NCBI GenBank assembly: GCA_035340715.1
Contig: DAOQTX010000008.1
Location: forward strand, 1-62,000
DNA length: 62,000 nucleotides
Reading direction: 5' to 3'
From: DAOQTX01 sp035340715
Lineage (GTDB): Bacteria > Bacteroidota > Bacteroidia > AKYH767-A > OLB10
Within the stretch, counting starts at the first letter, position 1. Each line of letters begins with the position of its first letter. A program made the translations under genes and the position numbers. The notes under the pieces were generated by a model that was not told where the DNA came from, did no database searches, and worked only from the letters and a program-made list of their open reading frames with translations. This document shows, piece after piece, positions 18,167 to 27,505 of this stretch.

Positions 18167-18901
18167 ATGAAACCTGAGGTTCATATTGTAAATATCGGTT
18201 TGATTCCTTTTCAAGACGCTTGGACATTTCAAGATCGCTTACATGCTGAATTGGTCGAACACAAGCTAAGGAGAAGAGAAGAAGCACTTAGTGATCCGCA
18301 TCATTATTTAGTATTCTGTGAGCATCCCCATGTTTATACTTTAGGCAAAAGCGGAAAAGAAAACCATCTGTTGGTCAATGAGCAATTTCTTACAAGCAAG
18401 GGTGCTGAGTTTATAAAAATTAACAGAGGGGGCGATATAACATATCATGGTCCCGGACAATTGGTTGCTTACCCTATTCTGGATTTGGATTATTTTTTTA
18501 ATGATATACATAAATACATGCGTTTATTGGAAGAAACCGTTATTCGTGTTTTAGATGCCTATGGCATTAAAGCAGGAAGAATTGAAGGGTGGACAGGCGT
18601 ATGGACAAATCATACAAAGAAATCGGAGGCTCGAAAAATTTGTGCTTTTGGTGTTAGAACAAGCCGATGGGTTACCATGCATGGCTTGGCTTTGAATGTA
18701 AATACCGACTTGAGTTTTTTCAATCATATCGTTCCCTGCGGTTTAAGCAATACGAATGTTACATCAATGCAGCAAATACTTAATCGTGAAATTAGTTTGG
18801 AAGCAGTGCAAGAGATAATGAAAAATATTTTCGCTGATGTTTTTGATTGTTCTGTTGTACATTCGGATATGAACTCAAAGCACACCATAAAGCATGCGTA
18901 G
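18167..18901 (+). CDS. lipB: Lipoyl(octanoyl) transferase
   Basis: Moves octanoyl from acyl carrier protein to lipoyl domains, the first step of lipoic acid assembly. The signature RGGDITYHGPGQLVAYPI lies at residues 88-105; the catalytic lysine (Lys157, in KICAFGVR) and the acyl-accepting cysteine (Cys191, in HIVPCGL) are both present. Length 244 is normal. The last eight bases overlap the next gene, so they share a transcript. LipA is not in the window. Confidence 0.95.
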   Translation: MKPEVHIVNIGLIPFQDAWTFQDRLHAELVEHKLRRREEALSDPHHYLVFCEHPHVYTLGKSGKENHLLVNEQFLTSKGAEFIKINRGGDITYHGPGQLVAYPILDLDYFFNDIHKYMRLLEETVIRVLDAYGIKAGRIEGWTGVWTNHTKKSEARKICAFGVRTSRWVTMHGLALNVNTDLSFFNHIVPCGLSNTNVTSMQQILNREISLEAVQEIMKNIFADVFDCSVVHSDMNSKHTIKHA

Positions 18902-20051
18902 ATTATTATTGTTGATCATATTCATTGTTTCAGTACTTGTTTTTCTTTTACAAGTAAGTGGGAATGGATACATCATTAGAGCTTTGGTGTACAACTATGT
19001 TGACATTGATGATTATAAGATTTTCTCAAATCGGGTTATCGATGCACATCAACCAAAGGCTTGGAAAAAATCTCTGAATTATAATGAGAAGAAACTCACT
19101 CCTGTATTGCAGGAACACTTATCGAAAACGAATTCGGTTGCTTTTGTTGTCATTCAAAACAAAGAACTGTGCTATGAATGGTATGCGCCCGAATTTAGTG
19201 ACAGCAGTTTGAGCAGCAGTTTCAGTATGGCGAAAAGCTACGTAAGTGCAATGATAGGCGTGGCGCTCGCACAAAAAAAAATAAAGAGTTTAGATGAACC
19301 GATCGCTAATTATGTTCCGGAATTTAATGAAGGAGATCAATCCAAAATTACCATACGCCATGCTTTGCAAATGAGCACGGGATTGGATTGGGATGAAACT
19401 TATGCTTCGTTGTTTAATCCGGTTACGAAAGCGTATTATGGAAAAAATTTGTTCAAACAAGTTATATCCTTAAACGCGGTAACAAAGCCTGGAGTTGAAT
19501 ATAACTATCAAAGCTGCAACACTCAATTGCTTGGTTTTGTATTAGAGAAGGCCACCGGAAAAAGTTTAAGTGAGTATTTGTCTGAAAATATTTGGAGCAA
19601 AACAGAATCGGAACATTCTGCTTTATGGAGCCTCGATCATAAAGATGGCCATGAAAAAGCATATTCGGCTATCTACAGCAATGCCAGAGACTTTGCACGA
19701 TTGGGTCAATTGTATTTGGATTCAGGCAGATGGAATGGACAACAACTCATTCCGGAAGATTATGTATTAGAGAGTATTGTCCCAGCTCCATTGTTGGATC
19801 AGGGTAAACCCAATAAGGTGTATGGCTATCAATGGTGGTGCGATCAGATTGATGGAGCAAATGTTTTTTATGCCAGAGGCATTTTAGGACAATACATATT
19901 TGTAATACCATCAATAAATCTTGTTTGTGTTCGTTTGGGTCACGAGCGTTCAGAGCAACGCGATGAAAATGGTAAGCTGATTGAAACCGATGTTTATTTT
20001 AAAGAGTTAACAAAAGTATTTAAGCAGAATAATCCATCTATGGAACAATAA
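18894..20051 (+). CDS. Class C beta-lactamase-like serine hydrolase
   Basis: Membrane-anchored penicillin-binding-protein-like hydrolase. An uncleaved or cleavable hydrophobic segment occupies residues 3-20. The catalytic SxxK motif is SMAK (Ser111, Lys114). The usual Y-x-N element is not clean: the matching stretch reads NYQSCN, so Tyr is kept but Asn is displaced. A third glycine-rich element is seen in YARGILGQY. Such family members act as esterases, DD-peptidases or amidases as often as lactamases; the substrate here is unknown. It overlaps lipB by eight bases. Confidence 0.85.
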   Translation: MRRLLLLIIFIVSVLVFLLQVSGNGYIIRALVYNYVDIDDYKIFSNRVIDAHQPKAWKKSLNYNEKKLTPVLQEHLSKTNSVAFVVIQNKELCYEWYAPEFSDSSLSSSFSMAKSYVSAMIGVALAQKKIKSLDEPIANYVPEFNEGDQSKITIRHALQMSTGLDWDETYASLFNPVTKAYYGKNLFKQVISLNAVTKPGVEYNYQSCNTQLLGFVLEKATGKSLSEYLSENIWSKTESEHSALWSLDHKDGHEKAYSAIYSNARDFARLGQLYLDSGRWNGQQLIPEDYVLESIVPAPLLDQGKPNKVYGYQWWCDQIDGANVFYARGILGQYIFVIPSINLVCVRLGHERSEQRDENGKLIETDVYFKELTKVFKQNNPSMEQ

Positions 20052-20066
20052 AATGAAAAGTAAAGC

Positions 20067-20471
20067 ATGTTAAAGGATATCCCAAAATATATAGTGGATG
20101 ATGTAGCCGTAGCCATTGTACACGACCAAAATAAAAATGGTGAAAAAGAATGGAATGTGTATTTGTTAAATTTTAGAAACAATGTGCTGAAAGGCGTTTT
20201 GGTTTCGAGCAAAGGTTATGGCGAATTGGATGGAGAATCGAAAGAGACAAGTGTATTGAGACATTTTTTTGAAGAAGTAGAGCCTGAAAGTGTAACTAAA
20301 GTAGAAATGCTCATCGAAAGCGTGTTTAAGTTGCAAAACGAATATTGGGTTAGTTTTTACGATGGCGAAGTGATGTACGATAAAAAGTATATCATTCCTC
20401 CTGATTATATTGAGGCGTCTAACTTTCAAGACATTCCTTTATTGAACAAACCAGGCATTTTAATTCGATAG
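20067..20471 (+). CDS. Conserved-looking hypothetical protein, 134 aa
   Basis: Small acidic cytosolic protein with no signal peptide and no membrane segment. The chain alternates beta strands (DDVAVAIVHDQN, WNVYLLNFRN, VLVSSKGYGE) with one helix, so a compact alpha/beta fold is likely. No catalytic motif is evident. It begins 15 bases after the serine hydrolase and ends two bases before the exonuclease, so it belongs to that operon. I do not recognise the family; similarity to uncharacterised Bacteroidota proteins is expected but not tested. Confidence 0.75.
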   Translation: MLKDIPKYIVDDVAVAIVHDQNKNGEKEWNVYLLNFRNNVLKGVLVSSKGYGELDGESKETSVLRHFFEEVEPESVTKVEMLIESVFKLQNEYWVSFYDGEVMYDKKYIIPPDYIEASNFQDIPLLNKPGILIR

Positions 20472-20473
20472 AT

Positions 20474-21199
20474 ATGTTAGAATCCGCATTGTTGCATAAC
20501 ATAGTTTTTCTGGATATTGAAACGGTACCACAGCACGCATCCTATGATCAATTGGATGAGACGGAGAAAAAAATGTGGGAACGAAAATCTTCCTATTTAA
20601 AGAAAAGTGAAGAGGATAGCGATTCGACCTTATATCATCGTGCAGGAATCTACGCAGAGTTTGGGAAAATCATTTGCATTTCGATTGGATATTTTAAATC
20701 GAGCTCAGCTCCGAGAGAGTTTCGTATAACTTCTTTTTATGGTCATGATGAGAAAAAGTTGCTTGAAAAATTCGCTCATGTACTTACACAATATTTTAAT
20801 CGAAGCAGTATAGCCTTATGTGCACATAATGGAAAAGAGTTTGATTTTCCATACCTATGCCGAAGAATGATTATTCATCGCATACCGCTCCCATCTGTTT
20901 TAGATATTTCAGGTAAAAAACCGTGGGAGATAAACCACTTAGATACCATGGAATTATGGAAGTTTGGCGATTATAAAAACTATACACCTTTAAATCTATT
21001 AACGCATATATTAGGAATACCTAGTCCGAAAGATGATATAGATGGAAGTATGGTGAGAGAAGTTTACTATGCGGAAAATAATCTGGAGAGGATTATGGAA
21101 TATTGCCAAAAAGATGTTGTAGCCGTTGCGCAGATTATTCTTCGACTAAAAGGTGAAACCTTATTGAACGCTGAAGAAATTCATTTGATCAATCAATAA
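20474..21199 (+). CDS. Predicted 3'-5' exonuclease (PolB-like DEDD family)
   Basis: RNase H-fold nuclease related to the proofreading domain of DNA polymerase B. The DEDD residues appear in order: FLDIETVP near residue 13 (Asp, Glu), LCAHNGKEFDFPYL near residue 120 (Asp), and YCQKDVVAVAQI near residue 220 (Asp, with Tyr/Cys before it). It is a stand-alone exonuclease without a polymerase, 241 residues. Role in DNA repair or RNA turnover is unknown. The stop overlaps the next gene start by one base (TAATG). Confidence 0.85.
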   Translation: MLESALLHNIVFLDIETVPQHASYDQLDETEKKMWERKSSYLKKSEEDSDSTLYHRAGIYAEFGKIICISIGYFKSSSAPREFRITSFYGHDEKKLLEKFAHVLTQYFNRSSIALCAHNGKEFDFPYLCRRMIIHRIPLPSVLDISGKKPWEINHLDTMELWKFGDYKNYTPLNLLTHILGIPSPKDDIDGSMVREVYYAENNLERIMEYCQKDVVAVAQIILRLKGETLLNAEEIHLINQ

Positions 21200-22344
21200 T
21201 GAATTCCGAAAAAAGAGTAGTATTGTTTTTAACAAAATGGTACCCCAACGATGAGGACCCACAACTGGGAGTGTTTATTCAAAAGCAAGCATTAGCCTTG
21301 CAACATGATTTTAATGTATTTGTGCTCTGCGTGCAAAGCGATGCAAAGTCAAAAGGCAATAAGATTTTTTGGAATAAAAATCAAAAGATCAGCGAGGTAT
21401 GTGTACAATATTCTTCTTCTGCAATCAAGACGTATCGTTTGGTTCAAAACATAAATGCCTGGAATACGGGAATACAGGCAATCGAAAAAGTAGCGGGTAA
21501 AATTGATATTATTCATGCTCATATTTTGCTTAGGCCGGCATGGATTGCTTTAAGAGCGGCCGCTAGTAGAAATATTCCATTTTTTATAAGTGAGCATTGG
21601 ACCGGATTTGCAACAGGTGCTTACAAAAGAAAGAACGCTTTGTACAAGCAGCTATCTAAGCGAGTGTGCAGTAAAGCTAAGGCAGTGGCTGTAGTATCTG
21701 AGCAATTAAAGATGAGCATGCGAAATAATGGGATAGAAGCAAACTACCATGTAATACCTAATGTGGTTGAGTTCAGCAATCAAGTTAAACGTGTTAGCCA
21801 TAATGCTTCAAAGAAAATTATTCTGACCGTAGCCGATCTTTATGATGCGAATAAAAACATAAGCGCTTCAATAAGGGCAATGAGTGAGATTGCAAAAGAG
21901 CGTGCGGATTTCGAATTTCATATCATTGGTGGAGGTCCCGATGAAGTGAAACTGCATCAGCTTTCTGATAAATTAGGTTTACGCAATGTAGTAGTTTTTT
22001 TTCACGGCCGGCTGCCAAACAATGAAGTGCTTTCGTACATCCCTTCTTGCCATTTTCTTTTAATCAATAGCCGTATTGAAACTTTTTCGGTAAGTGCGAT
22101 TGAAGCATTGGTCAGCGGAAAGCCTGTATTAACAACCATTTGTGGAGGCCCAGAAAACTTTATCCATAAAGGAAACGGACTCACTATAGAACAAGACGAT
22201 TCTGCCGAGCTCATTCGATCCATTCACTTTATGCTCGATCATCATCAGCAATATGATTCTTCTGTTATCAGCAATGAAATAAAAGAGACATACTCGCCAC
22301 TTAAAATAGCAGAGCAAATTTCAAACATGTATGCCCAAATATGA
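21199..22344 (+). CDS. Family 4 glycosyltransferase (1)
   Basis: GT-B fold retaining glycosyltransferase of 381 residues. The N-terminal domain begins VVLFLTKWYPNDEDPQLGVFI and contains IDIIHAHILL; the C-terminal nucleotide-sugar domain carries the E-x7-E motif as ESxSVSAIE-like residues in ETFSVSAIEALVSGKPV. Probably adds a hexose to a lipid-linked surface glycan. It starts a run of overlapping glycan genes (one-base overlap upstream, four-base overlap downstream). Confidence 0.88.
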   Translation: MNSEKRVVLFLTKWYPNDEDPQLGVFIQKQALALQHDFNVFVLCVQSDAKSKGNKIFWNKNQKISEVCVQYSSSAIKTYRLVQNINAWNTGIQAIEKVAGKIDIIHAHILLRPAWIALRAAASRNIPFFISEHWTGFATGAYKRKNALYKQLSKRVCSKAKAVAVVSEQLKMSMRNNGIEANYHVIPNVVEFSNQVKRVSHNASKKIILTVADLYDANKNISASIRAMSEIAKERADFEFHIIGGGPDEVKLHQLSDKLGLRNVVVFFHGRLPNNEVLSYIPSCHFLLINSRIETFSVSAIEALVSGKPVLTTICGGPENFIHKGNGLTIEQDDSAELIRSIHFMLDHHQQYDSSVISNEIKETYSPLKIAEQISNMYAQI

Positions 22345-23210
22345 TATACGATAACCAACAATATTGGAAAAATATACATCAGCAATTCTCGGGTTTGAGA
22401 GCTGTTGGGCGCATTGGTTTATCAGCTGTTTTCAATTCTTATAAGTACAAGAGTGAACAAAATTCTTTTCAATCGGTGTTAGTGAAAGAAATTATTCCAC
22501 GTGCTAAGAACAAAGCAAAAACTCGTGTTTTAGATGTAGGATGTGGAATTGGTTTTTGGACTAACAGTGTAAAGCAGCTATTTGAAAAGCATAGTGTAAC
22601 AGCGGAATATAGCGCCATGGACATTTCTCCGGATGCTGTACGTAACATGCAAATTAATTTTAAGGATGTTCAAGTGGTTGAGTTAAATTTATGCGAAGAC
22701 CATTCATTTTATAGCAACAATAGTTTTGATTTAATCATCTGTAATTATGTTTTGCATCATATTACAAAGGATCAAGCTTTTGAAAAAGCGATGAATAATT
22801 TGTGCTCTATGGTGAACCCGGGAGGATATTTGGTCATTATGGATGCTATACTGAGTAGAAGCTACTCTCCTTACTATGCTATTGACACCGCTACTTATCA
22901 AGGAAGTGGATTGAGTCGACCTGTGCAATTAATCGACAGTATTTGTGTGAAACATGAGATGCAAAGAATGCATTGTTCCGAGCCGATATCGTATCTTTTA
23001 AACAATTGCCTGGAGTCGGAGAATAGATTTTTATATGGTTACAGAAGATTCATTTGGCGCGTTTTGGAGAAATGCTTCAAAAACAATATGCTTAGTCGTA
23101 TAATTGTCGTACCAATCTTTTGCTTGGATTTTGTTTTAAAAAAATCAGGTAGAGGATATAGCAGTAAACTAATTATTTATAAAGCTAATAATGCCAGGCA
23201 CAGCCGATAA
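22341..23210 (+). CDS. Class I SAM-dependent methyltransferase (1)
   Basis: SAM-binding motif I is VLDVGCGIGFWTN near residue 60; motif II is YSAMDISPDAV; the acidic-hydrophobic motif is FDLIICNYVLHHI. The chain continues about 100 residues beyond the core. Methyl acceptor unknown; context favours modification of a surface sugar. Four-base ATGA overlap with the glycosyltransferase and a 20-base overlap with the next methyltransferase show tight coupling. Confidence 0.85.
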   Translation: MIYDNQQYWKNIHQQFSGLRAVGRIGLSAVFNSYKYKSEQNSFQSVLVKEIIPRAKNKAKTRVLDVGCGIGFWTNSVKQLFEKHSVTAEYSAMDISPDAVRNMQINFKDVQVVELNLCEDHSFYSNNSFDLIICNYVLHHITKDQAFEKAMNNLCSMVNPGGYLVIMDAILSRSYSPYYAIDTATYQGSGLSRPVQLIDSICVKHEMQRMHCSEPISYLLNNCLESENRFLYGYRRFIWRVLEKCFKNNMLSRIIVVPIFCLDFVLKKSGRGYSSKLIIYKANNARHSR

Positions 23211-24000
23211 ACTTTTATTTATTGTAAAGTCGCTCATCCAACGACCATTCTCCATTCGCAATCTATTTGATGAAGAACAATATCATAAGTTGCAATTAAG
23301 AAAGGCAAACTATTCGCTAAAGGGATTTCCTCAAATTGATATGGAAAACGTATGGGGATTGGTTGAAAATACGGTTTCGGAATTTCTATTTCTTGAGGGC
23401 GGTTCTTCTATTCTAGATTTGGTGCTCTTGCAAAAAGTTTGTTCCTCTATCCCAAACTGTCACTATCTGGAAATTGGAACTTGGCGAGGCGAAAGTGCTG
23501 CAGCTGTTGCTCCCTATTGTAAAAAAGTGGTTACTGTAAACTTAGGTTGCGATGAATTGAAACAAGCCGGCATGAGTGACGAGTATATCAAATCGCAGGG
23601 ATTTTTATCTAAGAATATTAATCATGTTGAACACATAAAAGCAAACTCTTTGGAGTACGATTTTGAAAAGTTGAATAGCAAGTTCGATGTAATATTCATT
23701 GATGGAGATCATCACTATGAATCGGTAGTAAACGATACAAAAAAATTATTACCCTTGCTGCGTAATGAAAATTCGATTATGGTTTGGCACGATTACGGTT
23801 TAAGTGAAGAGCGAATACGCTTTACTGTATACCGTGGAATCCTTGACTCATTCAGAAATGAAATGCGATCTAATTTATACCATGTTGCAAACACAAAGTG
23901 TGCGGTGTATGCAAATATCCAATCAATCGTTAAACCTTTGCTAGCGTTCAATCGACCAGAAAAATCTTTTACAGTACAATTGAAATCAAAGAAGATCTAA
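23191..24000 (+). CDS. Class I SAM-dependent methyltransferase (2), Methyltransf_24 type
   Basis: 269 residues. Motif I reads YLEIGTWRGESAAAVAPYC, and the family-typical metal-binding stretch is VIFIDGDHHYESVVNDTKKL followed by MVWHDYG. These are the marks of the Methyltransf_24 group, often found in surface polysaccharide and cephalosporin-hydroxylase-like genes. It follows the first methyltransferase with a 20-base overlap and precedes the flippase by four bases. Confidence 0.85.
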   Translation: MPGTADKLLFIVKSLIQRPFSIRNLFDEEQYHKLQLRKANYSLKGFPQIDMENVWGLVENTVSEFLFLEGGSSILDLVLLQKVCSSIPNCHYLEIGTWRGESAAAVAPYCKKVVTVNLGCDELKQAGMSDEYIKSQGFLSKNINHVEHIKANSLEYDFEKLNSKFDVIFIDGDHHYESVVNDTKKLLPLLRNENSIMVWHDYGLSEERIRFTVYRGILDSFRNEMRSNLYHVANTKCAVYANIQSIVKPLLAFNRPEKSFTVQLKSKKI

Positions 24001-24004
24001 GAGT

Positions 24005-25207
24005 ATGATTCGGACTATGGCACATACTTTTGTCAACCGAATTTTATTGGTATGCTCCTCATTTGCAATTGTGGTGTTATCTGCCAAGTATTTTGGAGCC
24101 GAAGGAAGAGGAATCATCTCCTTATTTATGTTGGCTCTAACGATTGTTAATGCTGTTAGTTTTATTGGTTCGGGATCATCGCTTACACTACTGCAACCTC
24201 AACTAGGCACAAGTAATTTGCTATTACCTGCTTTATTTTGGATTGTGATTTCAGTTTTATCTGTTTCTATTTTGCTTTACTTTTTCAGCTTAATAGCAGT
24301 ACAGTACTTCATTCACCTCTTGTTATTAGGCCTTTTGAATGGTTTGTTTGCTATGCACTTAAACCTACTGTTGGGCGAGGAAAGAATCAAAGAGTATAAT
24401 GTCCTCCAACTGCTTCAATCAATGCTATTGTTAGTCAGCTTAATCTTATTTGTATTTGCATTTCATCGGGCAGATGTTATTGTTTTTTTCTATAGCTTAT
24501 ACATTAGCTTCTTTGTTTGTGTTTTAATATGCACTGTGTTGTACGTTAAGCAATGGCGAAAAATTTCTGTAGATCAAGTTTTTGATAATAGTAAATCATT
24601 GCTTTCAAATGGATTTCAGATGCAATCGGGAGCTATTATTCAATCTTTAAATTATCGAGTAGCCTATTTCTTTTTGGAATCATGGGTTGGATTATCAGCG
24701 GTAGGGATATTTAGTACTACGATTGCAATTGTGGAAGGGCTATGGACAGCCAGTAAAAGTATAGCTCTTGTAATGTTTGCACGCGTAGCCAATATGAACG
24801 ATCAAATGCAATCAAAGTTGATGGCGAAAAAATATGCAGCGATAGGTTTATTGGTAACCATTGTGCTTTGGTTGATCGCCTGTTTGATCCCGGAGAAATG
24901 CTATCAACTTATTTTTGGTTTAGAGTTTAGTTCTATTCCCTTATTGTTATTGATCATGGGACCGGGTATAATTCTTTTTGGATATGTATATATGGTCTCT
25001 CATTATTTTTCAGGCATAGCATTACATAAATACAATATATTCGCCTCAGCTGTTGGGTTATTTACTTGTATAGTTTCCTGTGTTGTTTTTATTCCAAATT
25101 TTAACGAATTGGGAGCAGCATGGGCATCTGTCTTTTCATTTGTTTCAACAGGCATAGTTCTGTTAATATTATTTTTTAAAAGAAATGACAGGACTATTTT
25201 AAGTTAA
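24005..25207 (+). CDS. Oligosaccharide flippase family membrane protein (2)
   Basis: 400 residues with about 12 hydrophobic helices and few charges, including an FGAEGRGIISLFMLAL element after the first helix that is typical of Wzx-like flippases. It likely exports the lipid-linked oligosaccharide made by the neighbouring transferases. It is shorter and only weakly like the flippase at 8801-10282. No Wzy polymerase or O-antigen ligase is adjacent. Confidence 0.85.
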   Translation: MIRTMAHTFVNRILLVCSSFAIVVLSAKYFGAEGRGIISLFMLALTIVNAVSFIGSGSSLTLLQPQLGTSNLLLPALFWIVISVLSVSILLYFFSLIAVQYFIHLLLLGLLNGLFAMHLNLLLGEERIKEYNVLQLLQSMLLLVSLILFVFAFHRADVIVFFYSLYISFFVCVLICTVLYVKQWRKISVDQVFDNSKSLLSNGFQMQSGAIIQSLNYRVAYFFLESWVGLSAVGIFSTTIAIVEGLWTASKSIALVMFARVANMNDQMQSKLMAKKYAAIGLLVTIVLWLIACLIPEKCYQLIFGLEFSSIPLLLLIMGPGIILFGYVYMVSHYFSGIALHKYNIFASAVGLFTCIVSCVVFIPNFNELGAAWASVFSFVSTGIVLLILFFKRNDRTILS

Positions 25208-25218
25208 TTACAAAAGTG

Positions 25219-25226
25219 TACCTTTG
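25219..25226 (+). promoter_or_regulatory. Possible promoter box TACCTTTG for the second GT4 gene
   Basis: TAnnTTTG match 69 bases before the ATG, in the only sizeable gap of the glycan run. No TTG element at the expected spacing. Confidence 0.4.
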
Positions 25227-25294
25227 GTGATTCGCCTAATGTAACAGATCGTTTACCGTTAATAATTATACGTTCGCCATATTTCGACCACTAG

Positions 25295-26458
25295 ATGCGC
25301 ATTCTAATTTGCTCCGAAAAGTTTTGTTACGATAGCTCTACTTTTCTATACAACCAAGTTATAGAACTGAGTAAGAAGCATACCGTAAAGTACGTATGTT
25401 CTATTCGTGAGAATGAGGATAAGTTCCCGTATGACGATGTAGAGATTATACCCTATAAAGTAAATCCACTTCTGAAAAAAATAAGGTGGTATAAAGAAAT
25501 ATACGATATCTCACTTGATTTTAAGGTGCGTGATTTTTTCAAAAGATTTAATAGGATCATTGAAGATTTTAAGCCTGACTTAATTCACTTTCATTTTGCG
25601 TATGAAGCGTTTAGGTTTATAGCAAATATGGATAAGAGATATTTATCGATTCCATATGTGATTACTTTTCATGGATACGATGCAACCATGATGCTTAAAC
25701 GAAAATCTTATGTAAAGCTCATCAATAAATACCTTAATGCTCCCAATGCATACGCTCACTTAGTGTGCGATTTTTTTAGAGAGGGTTTTAAAAAATATCA
25801 GGTAAAGATTAGACAAGCCGATACCATCTATTTAGGAATAGATGTTTCTAAGTTTAATAGAAGTAATCGCAATCCGTGGAACAGTAAAACGGGGAAAATC
25901 ACTTTCGTACAGATTTCAAATTTTCAAGAGAAGAAAGGTCACGAGTTTACGATTAGAGCTTTTAAAATAGTAAAAGAAAAATATCCCGATTTCAATTGGC
26001 AATTGATTTTTGCCGGTGGTGGAATGTTAATTGACGAGATTAAAAAACTTGTTGATGAATTGAATTTATCTGACCAAATTACTTTTACAGGATTTATTTC
26101 TCCAAGCGAAGCGCAACAATTACTTGATTCAGCAAATGTATTTGTTCACCATAGTGTGACCAGTGAACAAGGCGATACCGAAGGATGTACAAACTCTATT
26201 ATGGAAGCAATGGCAATGGAGTTACCTGTGCTATCTACTTACCACGGAGGTATTCCTGAAATGATGGATGATGGAGTACATGGTTTTTTGTTAGAAGAAA
26301 AAGATATTGAGAAATACTCTGAGCGTATTTATGAAATTAGAAATTGGTCGTACAAAAAAGAATGTCGCGATCGTGTATTGAAGCAATTCAATTTGGGAGA
26401 CTTTGTATCTAACCTGGAGGCTCATTTTCAGAATATTGTCTCTAAACATAGTAAATAA
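25295..26458 (+). CDS. Family 4 glycosyltransferase (2)
   Basis: 387-residue GT-B enzyme. The N-terminal domain starts MRILICSEKF and has PDLIHFHFAYEAF with ITFHGYDA; the donor domain has FVQISNFQEKKG and the E-x7-E signature in EGCTNSIMEAMAMELPVLST. Sequence GCTNSIMEAMA is typical of colanic-acid-type transferases. It ends the plus-strand glycan run and is convergent with the next methyltransferase. Confidence 0.9.
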   Translation: MRILICSEKFCYDSSTFLYNQVIELSKKHTVKYVCSIRENEDKFPYDDVEIIPYKVNPLLKKIRWYKEIYDISLDFKVRDFFKRFNRIIEDFKPDLIHFHFAYEAFRFIANMDKRYLSIPYVITFHGYDATMMLKRKSYVKLINKYLNAPNAYAHLVCDFFREGFKKYQVKIRQADTIYLGIDVSKFNRSNRNPWNSKTGKITFVQISNFQEKKGHEFTIRAFKIVKEKYPDFNWQLIFAGGGMLIDEIKKLVDELNLSDQITFTGFISPSEAQQLLDSANVFVHHSVTSEQGDTEGCTNSIMEAMAMELPVLSTYHGGIPEMMDDGVHGFLLEEKDIEKYSERIYEIRNWSYKKECRDRVLKQFNLGDFVSNLEAHFQNIVSKHSK

Positions 26459-26564
26459 TTGATAATCAGTAGATTAATCGGTAAAATCACTCGCTTAATT
26501 AAAAGCCCATAGTTCGATTTACTTTAAGGAATAATGCCATGCATTCAAAACCTGCAATGTGCTT

Positions 26565-27476
26565 TTATACGGCCTTATTTTGCGTATTATGCTTTCTTAG
26601 AATATACAAAAGCGAGGAAGAGTATTTTTTATTTTTTAGGGAGCTGATCATCGATAACAAACCAGTCCAGGCACCTTTTATAAAATAGCTTTTACTGCCT
26701 TTATACTTTTCGCTTAACATGGATATATAGAAAGGATCAAAGATCATAGGCCTGTATTGAACTATAATAAAATTATTCTGTATGCAGAGTTGTTCTATAT
26801 CTGAATATCGAAAGTGCCATATATGGCGTGGAACATCATAAGCAGCCCAATATTCTTTGTAGATTTTTTCTTCTTTTGCTTCTCTGTTTGGAACAGCAAT
26901 CAGGAGCATACCATCAGATTTTAACTTATTACTAAAACACCGTAGCACATAATGGGGATTATATACATGCTCTAATACATGAAACATCGTTATAGCATCC
27001 AAAGTATTATCTTCTATCTTTTCTAATTCTTCTGGATTCAAAACGGTAGTATTAAGTTTTTCGCTGATTTGTTTTCGAGCAATTGCACTAGGCTCTACTC
27101 CTATTCCATTCCAACCTGAATCAATCATTTTTTTAAGAAACTCTCCGGTACCACATCCATAGTCTACTATTGTACCTATTTGTTTGCCTGTAGTTTTCTT
27201 AACTAGATTTACTTTAGAGCGAAGTGTAACTGATCGAACGAGTTTATATATGGTACTGAAAATACCTTTTGCAGCGTCATTGTGTGAGATATAGTCATTC
27301 GACTCGTAGTACTGTCCGGCATTTTCTGCCTTAGGTCTCGGATTGGTATAAGCAAATCCGCAAACTTGACATTTTACAATTTTAAACTTTTGTTTACTCG
27401 TGGTGTAATCAGTACAAGTTCGAAATTCTATCGAGTTTGTAGACTTGCAGATCAAACATGCACTTAGATTCTCCAT
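26565..27476 (-). CDS. Class I SAM-dependent methyltransferase with N-terminal zinc ribbon (3)
   Basis: The N-terminus carries paired cysteines, CLIC and CQVCGFAYTNP, a zinc-ribbon typical of methyltransferases in nucleotide-sugar and glycan clusters. Motif I is IVDYGCGTGEFLKKM, followed by GVEPSAIA and ITMFHVLEHVYNP. The ATG used gives MENLSACLIC; a GTG at 27491 is also in frame but lies inside the parS-like palindrome. It is 29 bases after mnmG on the same strand. Substrate unknown. Confidence 0.85.
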   Translation of the reverse strand: MENLSACLICKSTNSIEFRTCTDYTTSKQKFKIVKCQVCGFAYTNPRPKAENAGQYYESNDYISHNDAAKGIFSTIYKLVRSVTLRSKVNLVKKTTGKQIGTIVDYGCGTGEFLKKMIDSGWNGIGVEPSAIARKQISEKLNTTVLNPEELEKIEDNTLDAITMFHVLEHVYNPHYVLRCFSNKLKSDGMLLIAVPNREAKEEKIYKEYWAAYDVPRHIWHFRYSDIEQLCIQNNFIIVQYRPMIFDPFYISMLSEKYKGSKSYFIKGAWTGLLSMISSLKNKKYSSSLLYILRKHNTQNKAV

Positions 27477-27483
27477 TTCTATT

Positions 27484-27499
27484 TGTTTCACGTGAAACG
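27484..27499. promoter_or_regulatory. parS-like ParB-binding palindrome (1)
   Basis: TGTTTCACGTGAAACG. The 14-base core GTTTCACGTGAAAC is a perfect palindrome and the whole site differs from the classical bacterial consensus TGTTTCACGTGAAACA only at the last base. It lies between mnmG and the methyltransferase. No parA or parB gene is in the window. Confidence 0.85.
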
Positions 27500-27505
27500 T
27501 TTGTT

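Noticed and set aside
22497..22512. ATTCCACGTGCTAAGA as a parS site
   Set aside because: Only one half matches and it is coding sequence in the methyltransferase.
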